NCBI RefSeq assembly: GCF_014203855.1
Contig: NZ_JACHJV010000001.1
Coordinates: 3,286,001 to 3,350,000, forward strand
DNA: 64,000 bases
Reading direction: 5' to 3'
From: Kitasatospora kifunensis
Lineage (GTDB): Bacteria > Actinomycetota > Actinomycetes > Streptomycetales > Streptomycetaceae
Shown here: positions 16,389 through 25,146 of the stretch, piece after piece
How positions within the stretch are numbered: the first letter of the stretch is position 1
Layout: the number at the start of each line of letters is the position of its first letter
The notes under the pieces: model-generated
Told to the model about the DNA's origin: nothing
The model's database searches: none
Seen by the model: the letters and a program-made list of their open reading frames with translations, nothing else
Made by a program: the position numbers and the translations under genes

Positions 16389-17354
16389 ATGACCGATGAT
16401 CGGCCCGGAGCCGTACTGGTCCTGACCAACTCTCTCGACGCTACGGCAGATGTGGTTCTGCGCATCCTCGCTGAGCGTCGGGTCCCGGTCGTGCGCGTAG
16501 ACTCCGGTGTCGATCTCCACAACGGCGCCTCGCTGACTGCCAGGTATGAAACTGACGGTCGGCGGGGCGCACTTGTGACGCCGACTCGCGCACTCGATCT
16601 GCAACACGTCCGGTCGGTCTGGTGGCGCCGACCTACCGCGTACGGCGGACCAGCTGAACTGGGTGGCCAAGACGCCCAGTTCGCTGGTTCTCAGATGTTC
16701 TGGGGAGTCGGCGGCATTCTTGCTTCGCTGCCCCGCGCGCACTACGTCAATCACCCGTGGCAGATCAGGAATGGTGAGTACAAACCCGCGCAGCTCGCTG
16801 CCGCGCTGCGGGCCGGGTTCCTGGTGCCCGAGACCGTCATCACCATGGACCCCGCCGAGGCCCGGCAGTTCTGCACCGAGCGGCCCGCCGTGTACAAGCC
16901 GCTGTGGAACACCCCGTACCGCGATACGGACGACAAGGCGCAACAGGTCTGGGTACGCGAGGTGAACCCGACCGACATCACCGATGCCGTGTCCCTATGC
17001 CCTCACCTGTTTCAGACGAAGGTCGAGAAGTCGTTCGACGTACGGCTGACAGCTGTGGGTGCGCAGCTGTTCGCCACTCGGATCACCAGCCCGGAACTCG
17101 ACTGGCGGAGACAACAAGATCTGCTCAGCTACGAGCCGATCAGCGTGCCGAACACCGTGGCAGCCTCGGTTGCCGGCTACCTCACCGACATGGCGCTCGT
17201 CTTCGGCGCGTTCGACTTCGCGGTTACCTCGTCCGGCTCCTGGTACTTCCTTGAGTGCAACCCGAACGGCCAATGGGCGTGGCTGCCGTCGGCGCTCTCT
17301 GATCCGATCGCGCTGGCACTCGCCGATCAACTTGAGAAAGGACCCAACGCGTGA
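16389..17354 (+). CDS. tgmB: ATP-grasp ribosomal peptide maturase
   Basis: 321-residue ATP-grasp ligase, starting at ATG 16389 one base after the tgmA stop. Family members bind the leader peptide and use ATP to join side chains of the core through macrolactone or macrolactam links. The N-terminal part (VLVLTNSLDATADVVLRIL) is the usual pre-ATP-grasp domain; VYKPLWNTPYRD holds the nucleotide-binding Lys; the metal-binding end is YFLECNPNGQWAW. Its stop overlaps the next start in GTGA. In this family the product is expected to be an ester-bridged peptide. Confidence 0.94.
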   Translation: MTDDRPGAVLVLTNSLDATADVVLRILAERRVPVVRVDSGVDLHNGASLTARYETDGRRGALVTPTRALDLQHVRSVWWRRPTAYGGPAELGGQDAQFAGSQMFWGVGGILASLPRAHYVNHPWQIRNGEYKPAQLAAALRAGFLVPETVITMDPAEARQFCTERPAVYKPLWNTPYRDTDDKAQQVWVREVNPTDITDAVSLCPHLFQTKVEKSFDVRLTAVGAQLFATRITSPELDWRRQQDLLSYEPISVPNTVAASVAGYLTDMALVFGAFDFAVTSSGSWYFLECNPNGQWAWLPSALSDPIALALADQLEKGPNA

Positions 17355-18490
17355 CTGCATCCACGGAACTCCGCTCCGCCATGGTGGACCGACTTGCCGC
17401 CGACGGCGGTGTCACCGACCCCGAGTGGCGCAAGGCGGCCGAGGCCGTTCCCCGTGAGCTGTTCCTGTCCGAGTACTTCCGGCACATTCCCGGCACCTAC
17501 CCCACCAGCTTCGAGGCGGTGCCGCAGGACTCGCCCGGTTGGCTCGAAGCGATCTACACCGATCAAACCTTGATCACTCAGCTCGACGGCCGGATCCGCC
17601 CGCGTGATGCCAGCGGACCGGTTTCGGGTGCCCCGTCATCGTCTTCCACTGTTCCGGGCCTGGTGCTTCGGATGTGGCACCAACTCGGTGTTGAGGTCGG
17701 GCACCGAGTGCTGGAAGTCGGCACCGGAACGGGGTACTCGACGGCGCTGGGCGCACACCGGCTCGGTGACCGGAACATCGTCAGCATCGAGGTGGACCCC
17801 GGGGTTGCCGAACGAGCCGCCGCAGCGATCCGGAGTGCCGGGTACGCCCCGACCCTGGTAGTCGGTGACGGGCTCAGCGGACACGCCGTCGATGGGCCGT
17901 ACGATCGGCTCATCGCTACCTGCGCGGTCCGCTACATCCCGCAGCCGTGGCTGTACCAGGTGAGGCCCGGTGGAAAGATCCTGGTGACTCTCGCCGGCTG
18001 GTCCCACGGCTTCGGGCTCGCCCTGCTGACGGTGACCGAACCGGGCTGCGCTACAGGCAGGTTCCTGCCCGGCTTCACAAGCTTCATGATGGCCCGTCCC
18101 CACGATCGACCGCCCCGACAGAGCATCACCTTGCTGCCCGGTGAGCAGCGACCGAGCCTGATCGACCCTGCCGTGATCAAAAGCTGGACCGGCACATGGG
18201 TGGCGCAGCTCGGCGCTCCGTCTGCGGAACTGCTCGGCGCCGGCGAGCAACAGATCCTCTTGGACGTGGCCACCGGATCGCAGGCTCGCACTGAGGCGGA
18301 CGGGCACGGCGGGTGGACGGTCACGCAGCGCGGGCCCCTGCGGCTCTGGGACCAGGTCGAGAACGCCATCCAGGCGTGGCAGACGGTCGGTTCCCCCCAT
18401 CAAGAGGGTTTCGGGATCACAATCACCGAGCACGGACAGCGGGTCTGGATCGGCAGCGAGGACGGGCCCGGCTGGAATCTACCGATCTGA
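17351..18490 (+). CDS. tgmC: PIMT-like methyltransferase of the graspetide cluster
   Basis: 379-residue SAM-dependent methyltransferase from GTG at 17351. The SAM-binding motif VLEVGTGTGYSTALGAHRLG and the following SIEVDP are those of protein-L-isoaspartate O-methyltransferases. Beyond the PIMT core (about 1-235) it has a C-terminal extension of about 140 residues (from PPRQSITLLPGEQ), the form found with ATP-grasp peptide maturases. Known relatives methylate an Asp of the bridged peptide, which then closes to an aspartimide, as in fuscimiditide. The same is inferred here. Confidence 0.93.
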   Translation: MTASTELRSAMVDRLAADGGVTDPEWRKAAEAVPRELFLSEYFRHIPGTYPTSFEAVPQDSPGWLEAIYTDQTLITQLDGRIRPRDASGPVSGAPSSSSTVPGLVLRMWHQLGVEVGHRVLEVGTGTGYSTALGAHRLGDRNIVSIEVDPGVAERAAAAIRSAGYAPTLVVGDGLSGHAVDGPYDRLIATCAVRYIPQPWLYQVRPGGKILVTLAGWSHGFGLALLTVTEPGCATGRFLPGFTSFMMARPHDRPPRQSITLLPGEQRPSLIDPAVIKSWTGTWVAQLGAPSAELLGAGEQQILLDVATGSQARTEADGHGGWTVTQRGPLRLWDQVENAIQAWQTVGSPHQEGFGITITEHGQRVWIGSEDGPGWNLPI

Positions 18491-18544
18491 GCTGGGCAGC
18501 AGAGATCAGCTGACCGACTCCGGCCGCCTCTGTGAAGTTCCACC

Positions 18545-18567
18545 CCCGCGCGTAGGCACGCGGGTTT
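18545..18567 (+). terminator. Hairpin after tgmC
   Basis: CCCGCG at 18545-18550 pairs with CGCGGG at 18559-18564 followed by TTT, 55 bases past the tgmC stop. Short but well placed. Confidence 0.55.
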
Positions 18568-18622
18568 CATGCGAGTGCCTGTCGCAGGGGGTCTGCAGCC
18601 CCCCTGCGTTGTGCACTACCGC

Positions 18623-19399
18623 TCAGCTCAGCCGGGCGTCCGCGTAGACGACCATCGCGTCGCGCTGGTAGACGGCCAGCCCTTCGGCGATCTTGTCGAA
18701 GTTCGCGCGGAACGCCGGGTCGTCGACGTAGGTCTGCCCAAGTCCCTTGTACGCCACCGCGTTCGGGGTCCAGAAGTGGCAGATGCCCTGGTAGTGGACC
18801 TCCACCTCGGCCTGCACCGCCGGATCGGCAACCGGGGTGCCGGCCACCATGAACTCCGCGAAGCGGATCATCTGCGCCGTCACCTCGCGCTGCCAGCGCT
18901 CCTGGTCCTCGGCGGTCATCGCCTCTTTCGCCTGCCGGGACTGCTCCCACGCCGCCGGCCACCGCTCGCGCACCTCGGCATCGCGGGCGGCGGTCTCCTC
19001 AACGGAGACCTCGAACCCCTCGAAGAGGTTCTCCGGCCTGTTGATCTTTGCCATGTCGTTCTTCCCCTTGCCTTCCTCCAGTTCGGCGATGGTGCGCCCG
19101 ACCGTACGAGCGAGCGTGTCCAGCCGGTCCCGCTCCCCCAGCAGGCGCCGGTGGTGCTCGCGCAGTACAGCCACCTGATCGACCTGGGCGTCCAGCACCG
19201 CCTGGATCTCGCGCAGCCCCAGGCCCAACTCCCGCATCAGCAGGATCTGCTGCAGCCGCAGCAGATCGGCCTCCTGGTAGTAGCGGTGCCCGTTGCTCGC
19301 GATCCCCGCAGGCGGCAGCAGACCGATCTCGTCGTAGTGCCGCAACGTCCGGGACGTCACCCCGGACATCCGGGCCACGTCCGCGATCGACCAGGTCAT
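18623..19399 (-). CDS. tipA: MerR-family regulator with TipAS antibiotic-recognition domain
   Basis: 258 residues from ATG at 19399 behind GGGAGG. N-terminal MerR helix-turn-helix (MTWSIADVARMSGVTSRTLR then HYDEIGLLPP), a coiled-coil dimer helix (about 75-108), an internal MAKINRPENLFEGFE that matches the place where the short TipAS form starts by internal initiation, and the C-terminal TipAS drug-binding domain ending HFWTPNAVAYKGLGQTYVDD. TipA proteins bind thiopeptide antibiotics and activate their own promoter, which here shows the 19-bp MerR spacer. Length matches TipAL (about 253). Confidence 0.92.
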   Translation of the reverse strand: MTWSIADVARMSGVTSRTLRHYDEIGLLPPAGIASNGHRYYQEADLLRLQQILLMRELGLGLREIQAVLDAQVDQVAVLREHHRRLLGERDRLDTLARTVGRTIAELEEGKGKNDMAKINRPENLFEGFEVSVEETAARDAEVRERWPAAWEQSRQAKEAMTAEDQERWQREVTAQMIRFAEFMVAGTPVADPAVQAEVEVHYQGICHFWTPNAVAYKGLGQTYVDDPAFRANFDKIAEGLAVYQRDAMVVYADARLS

Positions 19400-19446
19400 G
19401 TGCCGTGCCTCCCATCGCCGGGCCGGTCTCCCCGGCCACAGATACG

Positions 19447-19477
19447 ACCGTAGAAGTTGACGTAGCGGCAACCGCAA
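19447..19477 (-). promoter_or_regulatory. MerR-type promoter and operator of tipA
   Basis: On the minus strand TTGCGG (-35) and TACGGT (-10) are separated by exactly 19 bases, the overlong spacer of MerR-controlled promoters. Within it is the dyad GTTGCCG-CTA-CGTCAAC (19456-19472), symmetric except at one position. It lies 48 bases upstream of the tipA start. Confidence 0.75.
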
Positions 19478-19681
19478 GTCGAAACGGCAACGGCGAGCGA
19501 GCCCACCCGACCAGAGGCCTGCCCGGCGGATCCTGCCAAGGAACGCGCCCGTATCCGTAGCGAGAAGGGCATCCGCCAGGGCGGACGCCCCCTCAACGCC
19601 GCAGCCTGACCTACCGCGAACCGCAGCCCCGGAGTGCCGCAAGGGACAAGTTCACGAGAAGGACAGCGACAGAAGGACGAC

Positions 19682-20059
19682 TCAGGAGGCGGACGGCTCG
19701 ATCTCCCCCGCAAAGACGATGAGCTGGTCGATGAGGCTCCGCCGCAGATGGACGACGTCCGTTCCCGCCAGGCGGGGACCTCCATCCGGCGTGGTGAAGA
19801 CCCACTGGTACCGGGCCCACTCGTGCGGCATGTCCACCGCTGAGCAGCGCGCCATCGTGCCGGTCCCCGCCGGGTGGCGCCGGATGTCCAGCACGAACCG
19901 CTCGACCGCCGCGATTCCTTCGCTGCGACCCAACGGCCCCCAGAAGACCACGTCTGAGGTCAGGGCCTGGGAGAGCAGGGCAGTCACATAGCTGTCGTCC
20001 GAGGCGTTGAACGCGGAGATGAACGTGTCGATCGCGGAGCGTGCCGTCTCTTCCTCCAT
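19682..20059 (-). CDS. SnoaL-like (NTF2-fold) protein
   Basis: 125 residues from ATG at 20059, the size of a single NTF2/SnoaL-like domain. The opening helix ETARSAIDTFISAFNASDD and later DVVFWGPLGRSEGIAAVERF and MPHEWARYQWVF are typical. Members are isomerases, hydrolases or ligand carriers; no catalytic assignment is possible. Independent gene, about 200 bases from the divergent GNAT gene. Confidence 0.75.
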   Translation of the reverse strand: MEEETARSAIDTFISAFNASDDSYVTALLSQALTSDVVFWGPLGRSEGIAAVERFVLDIRRHPAGTGTMARCSAVDMPHEWARYQWVFTTPDGGPRLAGTDVVHLRRSLIDQLIVFAGEIEPSAS

Positions 20060-20259
20060 GCCCTAGTAATACCAGCCGTTGCGCGTGCGCTCGTCCCGCG
20101 AGCCGCCTTCCGATCACGGTGGACCATCCCGATCACAGCACTGGACGACTTGGTCCGGCCGCACGGTAGTGGCGCACAACGGCGCTGCTCCACTGGTTTT
20201 CGGGCGCCTCACCGCTAAACCACTGGCCCGCGCGACCACCGGCCAGTACGTTCCCTCGC

Positions 20260-20733
20260 GTGACTGACGACAGCAAGATCAACGTCCGACTCGCGGACGC
20301 GGCCGACGCGGCGGAGATCGCCACCATCCACATGACCTCCCGCGCGGCCACCATGCCCTACCTCGGCCCGCAGAAGCGCACCCACGAGCAGGTGACCCGC
20401 TGGGCCGAGGAGGTCCTGTTGAAGGAGTGCCGCACCTGGGTCGCGGTGCGCGGCACGGAGATCCTCGGCTACGCCGCCCTTGAGGGCGACATGCTCGAAC
20501 ACCTCTACCTGCGCCCGACCGTCCGCCGCCAGGGCATCGGCACGCTGCTCCTCAGCGAGGTCCAGCGGCACAGCCCCGACGGCGTCTCGCTGCACGTCTT
20601 CCAACAGAACACCGACGCCCGCGCGTTCTACGAGCGCCACGGCTTCACCGTCATCGCCACCACCGACGGCAGCGGCAACATGGAGAAGCTGCCGGACATG
20701 ACGCTGCGCTGGACGTCGACCAGCGCGAGCTGA
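20260..20733 (+). CDS. GNAT-family N-acetyltransferase
   Basis: 157 residues from GTG at 20260. The acetyl-CoA loop LYLRPTVRRQGIGTLLLSEV (motif A R/Q-x-x-G-x-G/A) and NTDARAFYERHGFTVI (motif B) are both complete. It begins with the RLADAADAAEIATIH pattern of single-domain acetyltransferases. Acceptor substrate unknown. No close upstream ribosome site is obvious. Confidence 0.88.
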   Translation: MTDDSKINVRLADAADAAEIATIHMTSRAATMPYLGPQKRTHEQVTRWAEEVLLKECRTWVAVRGTEILGYAALEGDMLEHLYLRPTVRRQGIGTLLLSEVQRHSPDGVSLHVFQQNTDARAFYERHGFTVIATTDGSGNMEKLPDMTLRWTSTSAS

Positions 20734-21391
20734 CGCTGGCCCGGTCGGTGCGCTGGAAAACCTCCAGCCCGCCGCTTCCATCTCCAGCCGGGCGACGCTC
20801 TTCCCGGCACCGGCTGCCCGCCCCCAAGGCCTCGAGGGTCATCCCCATCGCCAACGACAACTCCTCGAAGTGCTGTGTCTTCGTCACCCGGCTGGCGGTC
20901 TCAATCCCTCCAGCAACTCTGGCTGGCCTCGCAGTTGGGCCACTTGAGCACAGCCAATGGTCGGACGGATAAGCTGATCATGCGTCAAACAGCGTTCGAC
21001 TCTGTCAACGGGGACCGATAAGGCCTCTTGGGCGCCAGTCCGACAAGGCCCTCTTTCGGACACCGCCGACCCTCACGGTCCGACATGCACCCAGCGGCAG
21101 GAGCGGCCCGCCTCGCGAGCATCGACTCCTTCGACCCGGATGGCACGTGAGGAATCTCTCAAGCCACGTTAGACGACCTCTGTCTGTGACATGGAGACAC
21201 CTGGACATCACGAATGTGCCGTTTCGGCGAGGCGATGCCTACTGTCCGCAGTGGCTTCGTGTGGGCTCGTCGGCTTGGCTGAAACGATGTGGGGTTGATG
21301 GGTGCTCCTGATGAAGAATCAGTCAATGCCACGGGGGGTGTGCGAACGGCTTCGCGTGGTGTGTCCCACCCATCACTGAAGGAGAGTTCGA
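20734..21391. other. Gene-poor stretch
   Basis: 658 bases without a gene I can support. Base composition between about 20870 and 21000 is visibly less GC-rich than the neighbouring genes. Short open frames on both strands (for example 20651-20887 and 21005-21211 on minus) lack ribosome sites and coding-like composition. The right end is the promoter and leader of the secreted protein at 21392. It may hold a decayed gene, but I see no recognisable remnant. Confidence 0.5.
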
Positions 21392-21871
21392 ATGCGCGTG
21401 TCGATCCATGCCGCAGCCGTCGCTGTGGCAGCCACCGCTGTGCTCGCGTTCAGCGGAACAGCCACCGCCGCAACACCCGTCCCGGTTCACCATGGCAGCG
21501 CCGGAGTCGAGATCCCTGCGCCCAGCGTCGGCATGCACCCCGACTTCGGTGGCAACTGTGGCTCGTACGCATCATGCACCAGCCTGAGTAACGGCTACTT
21601 CAGCACGTCGTACTGGATGGCCGGTGGTGACGGCCCGGCTACGGTCCAGGACGACTACCAGAAGTCCGGGGGAGGCACCATCACCGCTGACTTCGAGTAC
21701 AACGATGGGTACACCGTCCACATGGACCAGGGTGCCTTCCAGCAGTCTTCTGGTGAGACAAAGGGCTTCCAGTGGACCAACCAGTTCCTCCCCAGCTGCG
21801 CCCAGATCACCGGCATTCTCGCCGTGCAGGGGCAGGGCAACTTCCAGACCCCGCCCATCTACACGTGCTGA
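21392..21871 (+). CDS. Secreted protein of unknown function
   Basis: 159 residues from ATG at 21392 behind GAAGGAGAG. Signal peptide about 1-27 (hydrophobic core VAVAATAVLAFSG, end ATA). The mature part has five Cys (in GGNCGSYASC, LPSCAQ and IYTC; three at the start region, two near the end) and many aromatic and Gly residues, suggesting a small disulfide-stabilised beta-rich exoprotein. I do not recognise the family. Confidence 0.8.
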   Translation: MRVSIHAAAVAVAATAVLAFSGTATAATPVPVHHGSAGVEIPAPSVGMHPDFGGNCGSYASCTSLSNGYFSTSYWMAGGDGPATVQDDYQKSGGGTITADFEYNDGYTVHMDQGAFQQSSGETKGFQWTNQFLPSCAQITGILAVQGQGNFQTPPIYTC

Positions 21872-21962
21872 GATGAGAGCCTGAAGTCGGCAGCCCGCCC
21901 TTCTCGCGGAGGTGCGGGCCTGCCGCGTGTCCGTCCCCTGCTCTGTCCGTGGAGAGGCTCCG

Positions 21963-23243
21963 ATGATCCGCGCGATCCTGCGTGCGAACGTAGGTATGGT
22001 CCCCGTCTTCCTTGTAATGGCGCTTCTGCTGGGCCTGACGGCCTGGAGAATCGCACGCCGGTACTCGTTCCCCCGCTGGGCGTTGCTGCTGTTCGCCGTC
22101 TCCCTCGCGGGCGAGTTAACCGCCACGCTGTATCCCACGGGCCGCACCTCCGCAGCCTCCCTCGTCTGTACTTATAGCAAGGACCTGGCCGGCGCATTCG
22201 CTGACGAGGGTGGACTGCTGAATGTCGCCATGTACGTTCCGGTCGCCTTGTTCGCCACAGCCGCGTTCGGGCGACCTTTGACCGTGCTGACGGGCTGCTG
22301 GGTACTGTCGGCAAGTACCGAGACCCTGCAGGCACTCCTACCCGGCATCGGCCGGGCCTGCGACTCCGACGACTTCGTCACCAACGCCACCGGCGCTGCC
22401 ATCGGGGTCGTGCTGGCCTGCGCTTGGCAGGCCTCACGAGGCCAGTTCCGAGCCCCAACTGCGCGGCAGACGTACCTGGCATCCGCCCCGCTCGCAATCG
22501 GCGCGGTAGTACTGAGCGCGGTGCAGTCGGCTTTCATCACCCCGGAGTGGCCGAGCGGCACACTGAACAACTCCCCTAGTGCGAACCGCCGAGCTGTAGC
22601 CGACAAGGACGCCGCACTCCTCTTCGGCCCCGACACCAAGGTAATCAAGGTCCAGGATCAGTCAGCCATCCGTGAGACACCGGAGCTGCTCCTGGTCACC
22701 ACCGCTACGAAGAGTTTCAGCATTGAATGGCCGTCCGGCCAACTCCACGACGGCACGGCTTTCGCACCCCAACTGCCTGCCGACGGAAGCTCCGACGGCG
22801 AAGCCCGCGCCGCAGCCGACGCACTGGCCCGTCAGTGGTTCCCCGACAGCCTGCGCGGCGCCACGGTACGCGTCTACAAGGTCGACCCTACTAAGGGACG
22901 CCGGGACGTCGAGTACCGCCGTTATGGCACGGGCGGTCTCCTGGAGCCGATGCGACTGGACATAGAGGTCGATCCAGGTGGATCCATCCCAGTCTTCACC
23001 TCCCGCAATGTCCCCGACCCCGTGCTTCCCACTGCCACGGTCACCCGTGAAAGGGCTGTGGCCGTGATCACCGCAGCCCATCCGGGAACTGTCACAGCCG
23101 CCTTTCTCCTGGCCGCCCAAGTGGGCACGCTCTGGCATCCCTGCTGGGCCGTCACCGTCTCCACCGCTCCTGGTGCCCAGGGCAGCTCCTACGACGTGGA
23201 CGCGGTCACGGGCAGCGAGGTAGTAACTGATACGAACCCCTGA
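21963..23243 (+). CDS. VanZ-like membrane protein with long C-terminal extension (TTA codon)
   Basis: 426 residues from ATG at 21963 (GGAGAGG upstream). The N-terminal ~190 residues form a VanZ-like membrane domain with four to five helices: VFLVMALLLGLTAW, WALLLFAVSLAGELTATLYP, LLNVAMYVPVALFATAAF, and DDFVTNATGAAIGVVLA, the last being the VanZ-type D-x-x-x-N-x-x-G motif. After another helix, about 240 residues face outward and carry two repeated units with PepSY-like character (EARAAADALARQWFPDSL; RERAVAVITAAHPGTVTAA). Codon 52 (22116-22118) is TTA, so bldA-dependent translation is possible. The fusion is unusual; function unknown. Confidence 0.75.
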   Translation: MIRAILRANVGMVPVFLVMALLLGLTAWRIARRYSFPRWALLLFAVSLAGELTATLYPTGRTSAASLVCTYSKDLAGAFADEGGLLNVAMYVPVALFATAAFGRPLTVLTGCWVLSASTETLQALLPGIGRACDSDDFVTNATGAAIGVVLACAWQASRGQFRAPTARQTYLASAPLAIGAVVLSAVQSAFITPEWPSGTLNNSPSANRRAVADKDAALLFGPDTKVIKVQDQSAIRETPELLLVTTATKSFSIEWPSGQLHDGTAFAPQLPADGSSDGEARAAADALARQWFPDSLRGATVRVYKVDPTKGRRDVEYRRYGTGGLLEPMRLDIEVDPGGSIPVFTSRNVPDPVLPTATVTRERAVAVITAAHPGTVTAAFLLAAQVGTLWHPCWAVTVSTAPGAQGSSYDVDAVTGSEVVTDTNP

Positions 23244-23761
23244 TTCGGAGTCCCCGGCAGGAGCAGCCAGTTGGCATCCCTAGGGCCGGTAGGTTGACCG
23301 TCCGCCGGCTCGGAGTGGAGCGTGATCCCGCCCTCCCGAGGGTCGATCAGCAGGTAGAACGGGATCCGCATCAGCGGGTAGTCGCGGACCTTGCCCACCA
23401 GGTCGTTCTCCGGGTTCGACAGAGAGACGATCTCGACCGCGATCGCGGCCAGTTCCGCCGGGACCTCATTGCCCCCGGCCTCGACCACCGCGAGGGGGAT
23501 GTACGTCAGATCCGGGTTACGGAGCTTTCCGACGTTCGGCGAGGCCAGGTCGGTGTTCTCGCTCGGCATCAGCTCAGCCGGCCGGTGGGCGTCGAACTGC
23601 TCCCGGACGACCAGCAGGTTGCGCTGGTGGATCACCGACGGGGTAGCCGTAATGACGATCTGGTCGCCGGACACTTCGATCTTCCATCCCGACGGCGAGG
23701 TCAGGCTCTGCGCGTACTCCAGCAACTGGGCACGGCAAGCGGGCATCTGAGGCTCGACCAT
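23189..23761 (-). CDS. Uma2-family (DUF820) nuclease-like protein
   Basis: 190 residues from ATG at 23761 with AGGATGAGGG upstream; the open frame continues further upstream but without a ribosome site. It shows the PD-(D/E)XK-like pattern of Uma2 proteins: HQRNLLVVREQF, NPDLTYIPLAVV, AIAVEIVSLSNPENDLVGKV with the E-I-V-S-x-S motif, and PFYLLIDPREGGITLH. Uma2 proteins are abundant in Streptomyces and of unclear role. It overlaps the convergent VanZ-like gene by 55 bases at the 3' ends. Confidence 0.85.
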   Translation of the reverse strand: MVEPQMPACRAQLLEYAQSLTSPSGWKIEVSGDQIVITATPSVIHQRNLLVVREQFDAHRPAELMPSENTDLASPNVGKLRNPDLTYIPLAVVEAGGNEVPAELAAIAVEIVSLSNPENDLVGKVRDYPLMRIPFYLLIDPREGGITLHSEPADGQPTGPRDANWLLLPGTPNQGFVSVTTSLPVTASTS

Positions 23762-23780
23762 GCCCTCATCCTGCCAACTC

Positions 23781-25031
23781 TCAGTGCCCGCTGGCCCCCG
23801 GCGCCAGCACCGCGCCGAGCAGGCGGTCCGACACGGCCGACGGGCCGCCGTTGTTGACCGCCGTGGTGGAGACCGAGAACACCGCGCGCAGCGAGAGGTC
23901 ACGCGTCGCGAACATCCCGTTGACGTAGCCGTAGTCGTGCCCCGTCTTCCCCCACAGGGTCTGGCCGTTCGGCAGCGGGATGGACATCAGACCCGCGCCG
24001 AAGCAGGCCGGGCCCGGCTTGCCGCCGACGGCGCAGTTGAAGGTGTCCGCGTACGGGACGACCTTCCCATCGGCCCCCTTGGGCAGCGTGAACATCTCGT
24101 TCAGCTGGGCGGGCGCCAGCAGTTCGCCCTTGAACAGGGCGCTGATGAAGTGGTCCAGGTCGGCCGGGGTGGAGACCATGTTGGACGGGTCGCCGCCCTG
24201 CTCGCTGACGTCTACCGGCTGGCCCTGACTGTTGACCAGGTAGCCGTGCAGGTAAGGCTTGGGCATGGTCGGGTCGCCCTCGGGCACCGAGGTCTGGTTC
24301 AGGTGCAGCGGCTGAAGGATCCGGCTGGTGACCTCGTCCTTGTAGGAGTTGCCGGTGATCTGCTCGATCAGCGCGCCGCCGATCCGGAAGCCGAGGGAGT
24401 TGTACTCCTGCTCGGTGCCTGGCACGAAGTGCTTGGTGGGCCAGGGGCGGTCGGTGGGCCGCAGGGTGCCCTCGATCTCGTCGTCGAAGCTGCGGTACTG
24501 GAGGTGGTCGGCGATCTGCTGGTCCACGGTCAGCGGCGGCGCGCCCTCGAAGACGTCCGGCAGGCCGCTGGTCATGTTGAGCAACTCGCGGACGGTGATC
24601 GGCGCGAAGCTGTCCGGGATCAGGCCCGGCAGGTACGACTGGATGCTCTGGTCCAGGTCGATCCGGCCCTCCGCCGCCAACTGCAGGATCACCACGGTCT
24701 CGAAGGTCTTCGAGATGCTGCCGATGTGGAAGTGCGCGTTGTCCGCGACCTTGCGCCCGGTCACGGTGTCACCTGAGGAGCCGCGCCACAGCTGCCCCGG
24801 TTCGGCGACCCGGGCGATCGCGCCCGTGGCCTGGTCGCCGGGGCGGATGTTGATGGCCGCCTGGAGCGCGGCCGGATCCAGCGCGGGGAAGCCCGGGGTG
24901 GACACCGGCGCACCGCCGCCCGAGGACGTGGGCGCGTCCGCGAAGGCCGTCGCCCCGCTAGCTGCGGTGGTGGCGACCAGGGCGGAACAGGCCAGGCTCA
25001 GGGTGGCGATGCGGCGGACGAGGGTGTTCAT
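23781..25031 (-). CDS. Secreted serine hydrolase (beta-lactamase/DD-peptidase fold)
   Basis: 416 residues from ATG at 25031, where a signal peptide starts (MNTLVRRIATLSLACSALVA, end AFA at about 35). The fold of class C beta-lactamases and DD-carboxypeptidases is shown by SISK (S-x-x-K nucleophile in FHIGSISKTFE), YNSLGF (Y-x-N), and a GKTGHDYGY box near the C-terminus. Likely acts outside the cell on peptides or esters. A longer frame to 25289 is not used because it would bury the signal peptide. A 12-bp tandem repeat lies in its leader. Confidence 0.9.
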   Translation of the reverse strand: MNTLVRRIATLSLACSALVATTAASGATAFADAPTSSGGGAPVSTPGFPALDPAALQAAINIRPGDQATGAIARVAEPGQLWRGSSGDTVTGRKVADNAHFHIGSISKTFETVVILQLAAEGRIDLDQSIQSYLPGLIPDSFAPITVRELLNMTSGLPDVFEGAPPLTVDQQIADHLQYRSFDDEIEGTLRPTDRPWPTKHFVPGTEQEYNSLGFRIGGALIEQITGNSYKDEVTSRILQPLHLNQTSVPEGDPTMPKPYLHGYLVNSQGQPVDVSEQGGDPSNMVSTPADLDHFISALFKGELLAPAQLNEMFTLPKGADGKVVPYADTFNCAVGGKPGPACFGAGLMSIPLPNGQTLWGKTGHDYGYVNGMFATRDLSLRAVFSVSTTAVNNGGPSAVSDRLLGAVLAPGASGH

Positions 25032-25146
25032 CACTGACTCCGACTGAGGATTCGTCAACTGGTGGGCCGTACAGGAACATCCTGTCGAGCCGGCGCCCCT
25101 GCGGGGTATCGGGAACAACCCTGGAACACCCCTGAGGCGTTTCCCT

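Noticed and set aside
20651..20887. Minus-strand 78-codon frame
   Set aside because: It overlaps the GNAT gene, becomes Arg/Ser-rich in its second half, and lacks a ribosome site.
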